IMG/VR virus record: IMGVR_UViG_3300032334_001134
Span: 1 to 32,703 of that record
Length of the DNA: 32,703 bases
Origin: a virus
Strand: one strand, 5' to 3'
Shown: positions 13,838 through 20,224 of the stretch, piece after piece
Numbering within the stretch: the first letter of the stretch is position 1
Layout of the letters: every line of letters starts with the position of its first letter
The notes under the pieces: model-generated
Told to the model about the DNA's origin: nothing
Databases searched by the model: none
The model's input: the letters and a program-made list of their open reading frames with translations, nothing else
Translations under genes and position numbers: made by a program

Positions 13838-15250
13838 ATGGCTACTTCGTATACCACGCTACTAGGGCTTGCCCTTCCCGCAACCGGGGAGTTGTCAGGT
13901 ACTTGGGGTGATACAGTCAACAACTATATATCAAATTATATTGACTCGGCTGTTGCTGGGGCTGTTACTGTTACTGCGGATACGACACTTACTAAGACCA
14001 CAGGTACAAGCCTTGGGGCTACGTCATCTCAATATGCGATTATTATCGCGTCCCCAGCATCAGCTAACATCACTATTACAGCCCCAGCAGCAAGTAAAGC
14101 GTACATAATTAACAATACGTCTGGGACGTATACAGCCAAGATTGTGGGCGCTGGCCCTACAACGGGAGTTACCCTGCTTGCTAGCGAGAAGGCAATAGTT
14201 GCTTGGAACGGCTCTGACTTTGTAAAAGTTGCTTCTACTTCGTCTTCTGTCGTCAATTCGGGGACTTTAGCTGTTGCTTATGGCGGCACCGGAATAAACT
14301 CATTAGGGACTGGAGTTGCTACTTTTTTAGGCACTCCTTCTAGTGCGAATCTGGCAGCGGCGGTCACTGATGAAACGGGTTCTGGTGCTTTGGTTTTTGC
14401 TACCAGCCCGACGCTTGTAACCCCTGCGCTTGGCACTCCTACTTCTGGAACCCTGACAAATGCTACTGGATTGCCTATTTCTACGGGTGTTTCTGGTTTA
14501 GGTACTAACGTTGCTACTTTTTTGGCAACTCCAACTAGTGCAAACCTAGCTTCTGCGGTCACCGATGAAACGGGTTCAGGTGCATTAGTATTTGCAACCA
14601 GCCCTACGTTGGTTTCGCCTATTCTTGGTACTCCAACTTCTGGTGCTTTAACAAACTGTACAAGTATTCCAGTTAACCAAGCGACAGGAACTTTACCCGT
14701 TGTTAACGGAGGTAGCGGTCAAACTACGTATACCGATGGTCAATTGTTAATCGGTAACAGCACTGGAAACACGCTAACAAAATCAACTTTGACTGCTGGT
14801 ACGGGGATTACTGTTACTAATGGCAGCGGTTCGATTACTATCACTAATACAAGTCCTTCCAGTGGGGGTACGGTTACTTCGGTAGGCATGAGCGTCCCTG
14901 CGTTTCTGTCAGTTACGGGTTCCCCTGTTACAACTACTGGTACGTTAGCTGTTACTTTATCTGGCACAGCTCTACCGGTCCTTAATGGTGGAACGGGGCA
15001 AACAACAGCAACGGCGGCTTTTAATGCTCTTTCACCGATTACAACGACTGGGGATCTTATAATTGGTAACGGAACTAATAGCGCGACTCGTCTAGCAATT
15101 GGTTCAAGCGGTAATGTTTTAACATCTAATGGAACAACCGCATCGTGGAGTGCTTCCGTAGGTGGCGCTCAGGCTTTTGTAACTCAATATACTGGCGAAA
15201 ATCAACCGCCCGGCGCATTTAATCCTTCTAATTCTTTTGCTCTCATTTAA
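13838..15250 (+). CDS. Tail fibre protein with duplicated 65-residue unit
   Basis: This 470-residue protein begins MATSYTTLLGLALPATGELS and continues with GTWGDTVNNYI, the usual start of a large group of phage tail fibres. After an N-terminal domain (residues 1-140) come two units (about 156-214 and 221-279) that share ATFLGTP, SANLA, AVTDETGSGALVFATSPTLV and LGTPTSG. Then follow GGSGQTT and GGTGQTT linkers typical of fibre shafts and a short C-terminal tail. No peptidase motif of the self-cleaving S74 chaperone is visible. It should bind the virion through its N-terminus and contact the host through the C-terminal part. AAGGA precedes the ATG. Confidence 0.84.
   Translation: MATSYTTLLGLALPATGELSGTWGDTVNNYISNYIDSAVAGAVTVTADTTLTKTTGTSLGATSSQYAIIIASPASANITITAPAASKAYIINNTSGTYTAKIVGAGPTTGVTLLASEKAIVAWNGSDFVKVASTSSSVVNSGTLAVAYGGTGINSLGTGVATFLGTPSSANLAAAVTDETGSGALVFATSPTLVTPALGTPTSGTLTNATGLPISTGVSGLGTNVATFLATPTSANLASAVTDETGSGALVFATSPTLVSPILGTPTSGALTNCTSIPVNQATGTLPVVNGGSGQTTYTDGQLLIGNSTGNTLTKSTLTAGTGITVTNGSGSITITNTSPSSGGTVTSVGMSVPAFLSVTGSPVTTTGTLAVTLSGTALPVLNGGTGQTTATAAFNALSPITTTGDLIIGNGTNSATRLAIGSSGNVLTSNGTTASWSASVGGAQAFVTQYTGENQPPGAFNPSNSFALI
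14303..14674 (+). repeat. Two-copy repeat inside the tail fibre gene
   Basis: Bases 14303-14479 and 14498-14674 encode two closely similar stretches of about 59 residues, set 65 residues apart. Identity is clear at protein level (AVTDETGSGALVFATSPTLV in both) and high at DNA level in the central part, so recombination between the copies could change shaft length. Confidence 0.85.
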
Positions 15251-15259
15251 GGAATATTC

Positions 15260-16273
15260 ATGTCAACTGCTGCGCAATACGCATCTACTCCGAAAGTAGG
15301 TTCGGCTTTATTAACTACAGCGGATACTTCGTATACGGCACCAACTAACGCAGGTACAGTATTTACTGCGGGCGCTAGTGGATCTCGTATTGACTATATT
15401 GAAACTCAAGGTATAGCGACTACCGCAGCCGGTTTGATTAATCTGTTTATTTATGATGGCACGACTTATAGTCTGTGGCAACAGATTCCTGTTTTGGCGG
15501 TTACCTCTAGCACTACCTCCTCGGCTTGGTTGGCGGGATTGTCTAGTAATAGTAATGCAAACGTAATGCCTTTGACGATTCCAACCGGGTCTTCATTGCG
15601 AGCTACGGTTACTGTTGATCAACCTACGCTTTTAACTTACAGCCGCACTTCTGCCGTTGCACTTGTTAGTCCTACTTCTGGTACATATTTGACTCTTGTG
15701 ACTGCTGCCGCTAGTACTACAGCGATTGCAACGGCTGCTACAGTTAGCAGCACATATTTTACGTTGACTACTACACCATATACCATGACTAACCCGGCGC
15801 AAGTGACAATCACTTCAACGGGTAATCAATCAGCAATTACTTTTACAATTAGGGGTCTTAGTCCAACTGGAGCTGAAATTTCAGAAAGTATTACAGGCCC
15901 TAATAACACAACAGTTTTTAGCTCAAATGTCTATTCTCTAGTATTTTCAGTTTATTCATCTGCTACGATGACTGGAACTACATCAATTGGTTATGGAAGT
16001 GTTTACGTACCAACTTATCCAGTCAAAATTAATCAAACTAGCACAGCAACGTCAAACGCTGGTGTGACATGGACAGTTAAAGGTATTGGCCCCGGTGGAA
16101 ACGCAATTTCTGAATCTTTAACAGGCGCAGCGGCGGGTTCAACGGTTACTAGTACTAATGCGTATCGGGTAGTAACAAGCATTGTTGGAAATGCTACTGC
16201 GACCAATGCGTCTTTTGGAAATGCTACTTTAACGGGTGGTATTCAGGTAATTGCTTACGGTGGAGATTTCTAA
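15260..16273 (+). CDS. Beta-rich tail/fibre-region protein with internal duplication
   Basis: This 337-residue protein has two parts. Residues 1-145 (STAAQYASTPKVGSALLTTA, then INLFIYDGTTYSLWQQIPVL) match a structural protein I associate with phage fibre regions. The C-terminal half holds two similar units: RGLSPTGAEISESITGP followed by SSNVYSLVFSVYS, and KGIGPGGNAISESLTGA followed by STNAYRVVTSIVG. An AAGGA site precedes the ATG, and the stop overlaps the next start (TAATG). The composition is Thr/Ser/Ala-rich with beta character. Probably a virion surface protein; exact location unknown. Confidence 0.74.
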   Translation: MSTAAQYASTPKVGSALLTTADTSYTAPTNAGTVFTAGASGSRIDYIETQGIATTAAGLINLFIYDGTTYSLWQQIPVLAVTSSTTSSAWLAGLSSNSNANVMPLTIPTGSSLRATVTVDQPTLLTYSRTSAVALVSPTSGTYLTLVTAAASTTAIATAATVSSTYFTLTTTPYTMTNPAQVTITSTGNQSAITFTIRGLSPTGAEISESITGPNNTTVFSSNVYSLVFSVYSSATMTGTTSIGYGSVYVPTYPVKINQTSTATSNAGVTWTVKGIGPGGNAISESLTGAAAGSTVTSTNAYRVVTSIVGNATATNASFGNATLTGGIQVIAYGGDF

Positions 16274-17469
16274 TGAATAAAGGTATGTACGGGTTTGGGT
16301 TGCCCCCCAATATGGCAACCCGTGTGGCTCCTCCACAGTGGACCAACTTCAAACTAATTACCACTACTACATCAGCAGAAACCGTCCCTCAGAACGTCTA
16401 TCAAATAGGTGTAGCTGTATGGGGTGGTGGTGGTAGTGCTAGTGGAAATTCTATAACTGGCTGCGCGGGCGGTGGAGGCGGCGGTTTTGCTTTTGGTATT
16501 GTTGATGTTATCCCCGGACAAAAGCTTCCAACCATAACTATTGGCGCTACAGCCGGAACATCATCATTTGGAACTTTGTTAACTGCCACAGGAGGTAGTA
16601 GCGCATCTGGCGCATCTGGCGGGACTGGCGGAACGGGCACTGCGGCCACATCATTACGTGGAGTAACAACAGCCTCTGGCGGAGTTGGAGGAAATAACAC
16701 TTCAGGAGCTGCTAATTGCGGCGCAGGGGGCGGCGGCGCAGGATCATTTTATGGGACCGGCGGTACTGGGGGCGAGGTGTCGTCGACTACTACCGGGTCG
16801 GGCGGTGGCGGATTTGGCGGTAATGGCGGTGTCGGGGGCACTACGAATGGTAGTGGGGGAGGTGGTGGCGCAGGTGCAGGAAATAACGGCGCACAAGCAT
16901 TGAATGATGCTTCCGGTGGAGGAGGAGGGACTGCTGGCCCCGGAGGGTTTGGTAATTCATATTGGGGGGGTCCCGGTGGTCCCGGCAGTGGTGGAACCGG
17001 ATCAAGTAGTGGAACTGCATTAAGTACATCAACATCTACAGTTTCTGCGGCGTCCGGTTCAGGCGGTCAACCCGGAGGTGGTTATACACTTAGTGGTTCT
17101 ACATCAATTTTACTCGCCGGAAGTGGGAGCGGTCCGGGTGGATTTTTAAACCTTCCAAATAAAACATTGGGTGGTGGTGGTGGTGGTGGTGGGACCGGCT
17201 CTACCGCTACCTCTTACGGTGCTGGGGGTGGAGTCGGCGGACCCGGAGGTGGCGGCGGCGGTAGTTATTTTGCTGGAGGTAGTGGCGGAATTGGAGGCGG
17301 GGGTGGTGGAAGTCGAAGTAATTATGGTGGTTACGGTGGCTTTGGTGGGGGAGGTGGGGGGTCCGGTAACTCTAATCCCGGAACTGGTGGTTATGGCGGT
17401 GGTGGTGGCGGACCCTCAGGCTCTGGTGGTCAAGGGGCCGTGATTCTTTATTGGACAGAAGGGTTCTAA
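16273..17469 (+). CDS. Polyglycine-rich adhesin-like protein
   Basis: This 398-residue protein has a non-repetitive N-terminus of about 60 residues (MNKGMYGFGLPPNMATRVAP, then QIGVAVWGGGGSASG). A body in which Gly is by far the most common residue, in runs of three to eight, follows, and the protein ends GAVILYWTEGF. Phage adhesins with such glycine runs, such as gp38 of Salmonella phage S16, fold as packed polyglycine type II helices at the fibre tip and recognise host surface receptors. The place at the end of the fibre module fits. Low-complexity sequence makes homology hard to prove. (GGT)7 at 17170-17190 is a likely length-variable site. Confidence 0.77.
   Translation: MNKGMYGFGLPPNMATRVAPPQWTNFKLITTTTSAETVPQNVYQIGVAVWGGGGSASGNSITGCAGGGGGGFAFGIVDVIPGQKLPTITIGATAGTSSFGTLLTATGGSSASGASGGTGGTGTAATSLRGVTTASGGVGGNNTSGAANCGAGGGGAGSFYGTGGTGGEVSSTTTGSGGGGFGGNGGVGGTTNGSGGGGGAGAGNNGAQALNDASGGGGGTAGPGGFGNSYWGGPGGPGSGGTGSSSGTALSTSTSTVSAASGSGGQPGGGYTLSGSTSILLAGSGSGPGGFLNLPNKTLGGGGGGGGTGSTATSYGAGGGVGGPGGGGGGSYFAGGSGGIGGGGGGSRSNYGGYGGFGGGGGGSGNSNPGTGGYGGGGGGPSGSGGQGAVILYWTEGF
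17170..17190 (+). repeat. (GGT)7 microsatellite in adhesin gene
   Basis: Seven consecutive GGT codons, in frame, encode Gly within the run LGGGGGGGGT. Slippage would change run length by whole residues and keep the frame. Confidence 0.95.
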
Positions 17470-17471
17470 TC

Positions 17472-17864
17472 ATGAAATACGCATGGATTGAAGACAATCG
17501 TATTCGGGATGTTGCGCACGCCACTCCATCAGACATTTATCACCCCGATGTGGCGGTGTTTTACAACACGGAAGTACCTGATGATGCTGTAAATGGCGAT
17601 GGGTGGGTCGACGGGCAATTAGTTAAGCCAGAGCCTCCCGCCCCTGAGCCTCCTCCACCACGCACATGGACTATTGACAGTATCCGCGCTGGTCTAACTT
17701 TGATCGAACGGGTGAAGTGGGATAACGACTCAGCCCCTGAAATCATTACAGCAAAGCAAGAAATGGCTACTCCGCAAGAGCTTGCCCACACTACGGAAGT
17801 TCTGGCATTGCTAGTTGGCGCGGCGGTAATTTCTCAAGCGTCAGTAGACAAAATCCTTCAGTAA
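17472..17864 (+). CDS. Small phage protein following the adhesin gene
   Basis: I choose ATG 17472, three bases after the adhesin stop, giving 130 residues that begin MKYAWIEDNRIRDVAHATPS; the open frame extends upstream into the adhesin gene but without a better start. Residues 1-55 are a compact domain ending in NGDGWVDGQLVKP, then a Pro-rich linker (PEPPAPEPPPPRTW), then a helical C-terminal domain (SIRAGLTLIERVKWDNDSAP and MATPQELAHTTEVLALLVGA). I associate this layout with proteins next to phage fibre genes. A fibre assembly factor or tip companion is a reasonable inference. Confidence 0.73.
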   Translation: MKYAWIEDNRIRDVAHATPSDIYHPDVAVFYNTEVPDDAVNGDGWVDGQLVKPEPPAPEPPPPRTWTIDSIRAGLTLIERVKWDNDSAPEIITAKQEMATPQELAHTTEVLALLVGAAVISQASVDKILQ

Positions 17865-17879
17865 ATTAGAGGATATAAA

Positions 17880-18056
17880 ATGGCCGAAAAATGGATTCAA
17901 AAGGCGATTAAAAAACCCGGTGCTCTTCGCGCTGAACTTGGTGCTAAAGCTGGTAAACCCATCCCTGAGAAGAAACTTGCGGCTGCGGCAAAAAAGCCGG
18001 GGAAACTCGGGCAACGCGCACGGTTAGCGGAGACTCTCAAGGGGTTGAAAAAGTAA
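17880..18056 (+). CDS. Small basic phage protein, DUF5872-like
   Basis: A 58-residue protein starts at ATG 17880 with GAGGA 10 bases upstream and stops at TAA 18054-18056. It reads MAEKWIQKAIKKPGALRAEL and continues with IPEKKLAAAAKKPGKLGQRA and a basic helical end. The WIQKAIKKPGAL pattern matches what I remember as DUF5872, short basic proteins found in phages and large viruses. It is Lys/Ala/Gly-rich with net positive charge, which suggests nucleic acid or virion binding. Family name from memory. Confidence 0.75.
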   Translation: MAEKWIQKAIKKPGALRAELGAKAGKPIPEKKLAAAAKKPGKLGQRARLAETLKGLKK

Positions 18057-18121
18057 TTTTCCTGTCTTACAGAAACGCTAAAATTGCGACGGGCACCCGC
18101 CCATCAACCCCGGAGATTCTC
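18057..18121 (+). promoter_or_regulatory. Candidate promoter/operator before the acidic-protein gene
   Basis: This 65-base spacer is one of only two sizeable gaps in the window. It holds TAAAAT (18079-18084) as a possible -10, with TTTTCC 16 bases upstream as a poor -35. Between them CTGT-CTT-ACAG (18062-18072) is a small perfect dyad that could be an operator. A GGAG ribosome site lies near the end. None of these is strong alone; the terminator after the next gene supports a separate transcription unit. Confidence 0.33.
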
Positions 18122-18352
18122 ATGAAAGACTTGATCATTGAAGCGATTGACGGCTCGGAGCCGATTGATGCGCTGAACGCCCTCTTCTCTGTTGCCTTTG
18201 CTGTTGCCGTGGAAAACGGTATTAACGAATTCACGCTTAGCTCCCTCTTCTCTTCACATGTCGAAGCGCAATTTGAAGTTGCTGCAAATGCAGTTGCTGA
18301 AGAAGACGGCACTGAAGAAGACGAAGACGACGACGAACAGACTGACAACTAA
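18122..18352 (+). CDS. Small highly acidic protein of unknown function
   Basis: This 76-residue protein begins MKDLIIEAIDGSEPIDALNA. Residues 1-60 look like two or three amphipathic helices (ALFSVAFAVAVENGINEFTL, then SSHVEAQFEVAANAVAEE), and the last 17 residues are almost all Asp/Glu (EEDGTEEDEDDDEQTDN). There is no membrane segment and no Cys. The gene sits between a spacer with promoter-like elements and a terminator, so it may be expressed alone. Acidic small proteins in phages can mimic DNA or inhibit host enzymes, but a head-associated or regulatory role is equally open. Confidence 0.72.
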   Translation: MKDLIIEAIDGSEPIDALNALFSVAFAVAVENGINEFTLSSLFSSHVEAQFEVAANAVAEEDGTEEDEDDDEQTDN

Positions 18353-18359
18353 AGTCAGG

Positions 18360-18385
18360 CCCCGGTGCGACCCACCGGGGTTTTT
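18360..18385 (+). terminator. Rho-independent terminator after acidic gene
   Basis: CCCCGGTG (18360-18367) pairs with CACCGGGG (18373-18380) around a 5-base loop, followed directly by TTTTT (18381-18385). The hairpin ends only two bases before the ATG of the endonuclease VII-like gene at 18388. Confidence 0.88.
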
Positions 18386-18387
18386 AT

Positions 18388-18828
18388 ATGCTGTTCTGCG
18401 CTGTCTGCCGTAGAGAATTTCTCCGAGAAGACCTTATTGTCCACGGACGTAAGGACTACTTTCTTTGTAGCGCGTGTAAGTCAGACGTAAACCGTCTTGA
18501 CCGTTTTGGATTATCCCCATCAGATTATGACTTCCTGTTGAAACTTCAGGGGTATAATTGCGCTATCTGTAACAACTCCCTCAAGCTCAAGCAGTACAAG
18601 TTTGCGGTAGACCACTGCCACGACTCAGATGATGTTCGTGGGATTCTGTGTAAACGATGCAACACGGCGCTTGGTATTTTTGATGATGACCCGGACTTGA
18701 TACTGCGAGCCGCAGAATACTTGAACAACCCACCAGCTTTGGGTAGAGTCAAACGACATGATGGCCGCAAAAAAGTAACTTTTCTACGAGACGAGTATAC
18801 AAGGATGTACGGCAATGGAAATAGTTGA
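18388..18828 (+). CDS. Endonuclease VII-like HNH nuclease
   Basis: This 146-residue protein has an N-terminal zinc ribbon (C4-C7 and C27-C30) followed by a domain like T4 endonuclease VII (gp49), which cuts branched DNA before packaging. The key layout is CAICNNSL (C58, C61), AVDHCHDSDDVRGILC (D75, H76, C88) and KRCNTALGIFDDDPDL (C91, N92). In T4 endonuclease VII the four Cys bind zinc and Asp, His and Asn are active, and all have counterparts here. The AAEYLNNP end of the domain also fits. The start is odd: the ATG lies against the upstream terminator, whose GGGG arm is the only possible ribosome site. The 3' end overlaps the next gene by 14 bases. Confidence 0.84.
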   Translation: MLFCAVCRREFLREDLIVHGRKDYFLCSACKSDVNRLDRFGLSPSDYDFLLKLQGYNCAICNNSLKLKQYKFAVDHCHDSDDVRGILCKRCNTALGIFDDDPDLILRAAEYLNNPPALGRVKRHDGRKKVTFLRDEYTRMYGNGNS

Positions 18829-18973
18829 GCTGTTTCTGAAGGCTTGGCCGGTTCTTTTGGCTATCATCACGCTTATTGTTGTGCTGTCTAAACTTGACCT
18901 GCGCGTTGCTGTGTTGGAAGAAAAGATGAAATCGGCTTGGGAGCAGATTAACAAGGTAAAGGATAAGCAATGA
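18815..18973 (+). CDS. Small single-pass membrane protein, possible holin-associated
   Basis: A 52-residue protein starts at ATG 18815 with AAGGA upstream, overlapping the nuclease gene by 14 bases, and stops at 18973 with an ATGA overlap to the next gene. Residues about 10-27 (AWPVLLAIITLIVVLSKL) are one membrane helix, followed by a short charged helix (VAVLEEKMKSAWEQINKV). Size, topology and place directly before another membrane protein and an endolysin suggest a lysis role such as antiholin or small holin. No family recognised. Confidence 0.74.
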   Translation: MEIVELFLKAWPVLLAIITLIVVLSKLDLRVAVLEEKMKSAWEQINKVKDKQ

Positions 18974-19278
18974 GCGAGAAACTTGAAGCCAAGAGTCAGC
19001 TTATCGAGAAGACGGCTTTTGCTGTGCTTCCAATTCTTTTTACATGCGTTGTATATCTGATGTCGTCACTGGACAAACTTAGCCACGATGTGACGGTCCT
19101 GAATGCCAAAATCAGTCTGGTGGTCACATCAGACAACAAGCAAGCCGCCAACTCCGGGGCTGAACTTGCTCGGGAAAAACTGCGGCAGGATCTTGAAAAG
19201 GAGATCCAAGTCAACCGCGACCTGATCCACATCAATCGGGAACGGATTGTCATCCTTGAAGAACGACTGAGGAAATAA
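18970..19278 (+). CDS. Membrane-anchored coiled-coil protein in lysis cassette
   Basis: This 102-residue protein has one hydrophobic helix (residues 16-32, AFAVLPILFTCVVYLMS) followed by a long charged coiled coil (SLDKLSHDVTVLNAKISLVV, then AREKLRQDLEKEIQVNRDLI). I associate this plan with small proteins beside endolysins in aquatic phages. It starts by ATGA coupling and ends by TAATG coupling to the endolysin. A spanin-like or holin-regulating role is plausible; there is no lipoprotein signal and no second partner with spanin features, so a spanin is less likely. Confidence 0.75.
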   Translation: MSEKLEAKSQLIEKTAFAVLPILFTCVVYLMSSLDKLSHDVTVLNAKISLVVTSDNKQAANSGAELAREKLRQDLEKEIQVNRDLIHINRERIVILEERLRK

Positions 19279-19787
19279 TGGCTGACTTCAACCCTGCCTT
19301 TGAAAAAATGATCCACGACGAGGGTGGATACCAACTAACCGACATTCCGGGCGACCGGGGAGGACAGACATATGCAGGTATCGCAAGAAAACCCAACCCA
19401 GACTGGGCGGGATGGCAACACATCGACCATAAAGACTTTGGGTCAGCTACGCCTTTGGTCCGCGAATTCTATAAATCTCATTTTTGGGATCGTGTCCGAG
19501 GTGACGACATTAAGGATCAAGCTATCGCGGAAACCATCTTCAACTTCTCCGTCAACACCGGAGTCAGCGTCGCAGCCAAACTCGCCCAACTCATCGTCGG
19601 CGTCACCCCAGACGGTGCAATCGGACCAAAAACAATCGAACGGTTAAACATCTGTACAGCAGAAAAGTTCCTGCCAGCCTATGCGCTAGCCAAAATTAGC
19701 AGGTACGCTCAAATCTGCAACAAGGACCGAGGGCAATCTAAATTTCTCCTCGGCTGGATCAACCGTACATTGTCCGGACTAAAGTAA
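19278..19787 (+). CDS. Endolysin, glycoside hydrolase 108 type
   Basis: This 169-residue protein cuts the glycan chains of peptidoglycan to burst the host. The N-terminal half matches GH108 lysozymes: FEKMIHDEGGYQLTDIPGDR carries the catalytic Glu (E15) in the EGGY motif, then GGQTYAGIARKPNPDWAGW. The C-terminal part (TPDGAIGPKTIERLN) fits the peptidoglycan-binding domain usually joined to GH108. There is no signal peptide, so release through the neighbouring holin is expected. It starts on TAATG and ends on TAATG, tying it to both neighbours. A strong call. Confidence 0.92.
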   Translation: MADFNPAFEKMIHDEGGYQLTDIPGDRGGQTYAGIARKPNPDWAGWQHIDHKDFGSATPLVREFYKSHFWDRVRGDDIKDQAIAETIFNFSVNTGVSVAAKLAQLIVGVTPDGAIGPKTIERLNICTAEKFLPAYALAKISRYAQICNKDRGQSKFLLGWINRTLSGLK

Positions 19788-20224
19788 TGGATCTCATTGG
19801 TATAGGGTCAATAATTGAAGGCGTGGGCAAGGTCGCGGGCGACCTCATCACAACGGATAAAGAACGCCTTCAAATGGCGTTGGAAGATCGCAAGCTCGAC
19901 CTTGAGGAAAAGCGCATCGACCAGACTACAGACCTCGCGCAAGTGGATGTCAATAAGATTGAAGCGGCGAGTAGTAGCCTATTTGTCTCTGGCTGGCGTC
20001 CTGCTGTGGGCTGGGTTGGGGTGCTTGGCTTGGCTTATCAATTCCTTGGATACCCCCTAATGCAGTGGTGTTGGGCTTTTGGTCAAGGTTATGACATAAT
20101 CCCTAAAGGGTTGAACCCTCCGCCAGATCTGGACGTTGAGCAACTCATGACACTACTAGCTGGACTGTTGGGGTTCGGCGGTATGCGCTCATTCGAGAAG
20201 CACAAAGGTGTAGCGAGCAAATAA
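19787..20224 (+). CDS. Holin, GTA 3TM-type
   Basis: This 145-residue protein has the layout of the GTA_holin_3TM family. An N-terminal region (residues 1-65) contains a charged helix (ERLQMALEDRKLDLEEKRID). Next comes the hallmark SGWRPAVGWVGVLGLAYQFL (residues 68-87), and near the end a second hydrophobic helix, LMTLLAGLLGFGGMRSFEK. Holins form the membrane lesion that lets the endolysin reach the cell wall. Direct coupling to the endolysin by TAATG supports this. Helix count by eye is two clear and one possible. Confidence 0.87.
   Translation: MDLIGIGSIIEGVGKVAGDLITTDKERLQMALEDRKLDLEEKRIDQTTDLAQVDVNKIEAASSSLFVSGWRPAVGWVGVLGLAYQFLGYPLMQWCWAFGQGYDIIPKGLNPPPDLDVEQLMTLLAGLLGFGGMRSFEKHKGVASK

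Noticed and set aside
13838-17469. Repeats in fibre genes considered as a diversity-generating retroelement
   Set aside because: No reverse transcriptase gene and no template/variable repeat pair with adenine-biased differences is visible.
18062-18072. CTGT-CTT-ACAG considered as a LexA box
   Set aside because: The half-sites are separated by 3 bases rather than the 8 of the E. coli SOS box.
18086-18105. GGGC-ACCC-GCCC considered as a terminator
   Set aside because: The stem is only four base pairs and no T tract follows.
18970-19278. Considered as an inner-membrane spanin
   Set aside because: Topology fits only partly, and no outer-membrane lipoprotein partner is encoded in or beside it.
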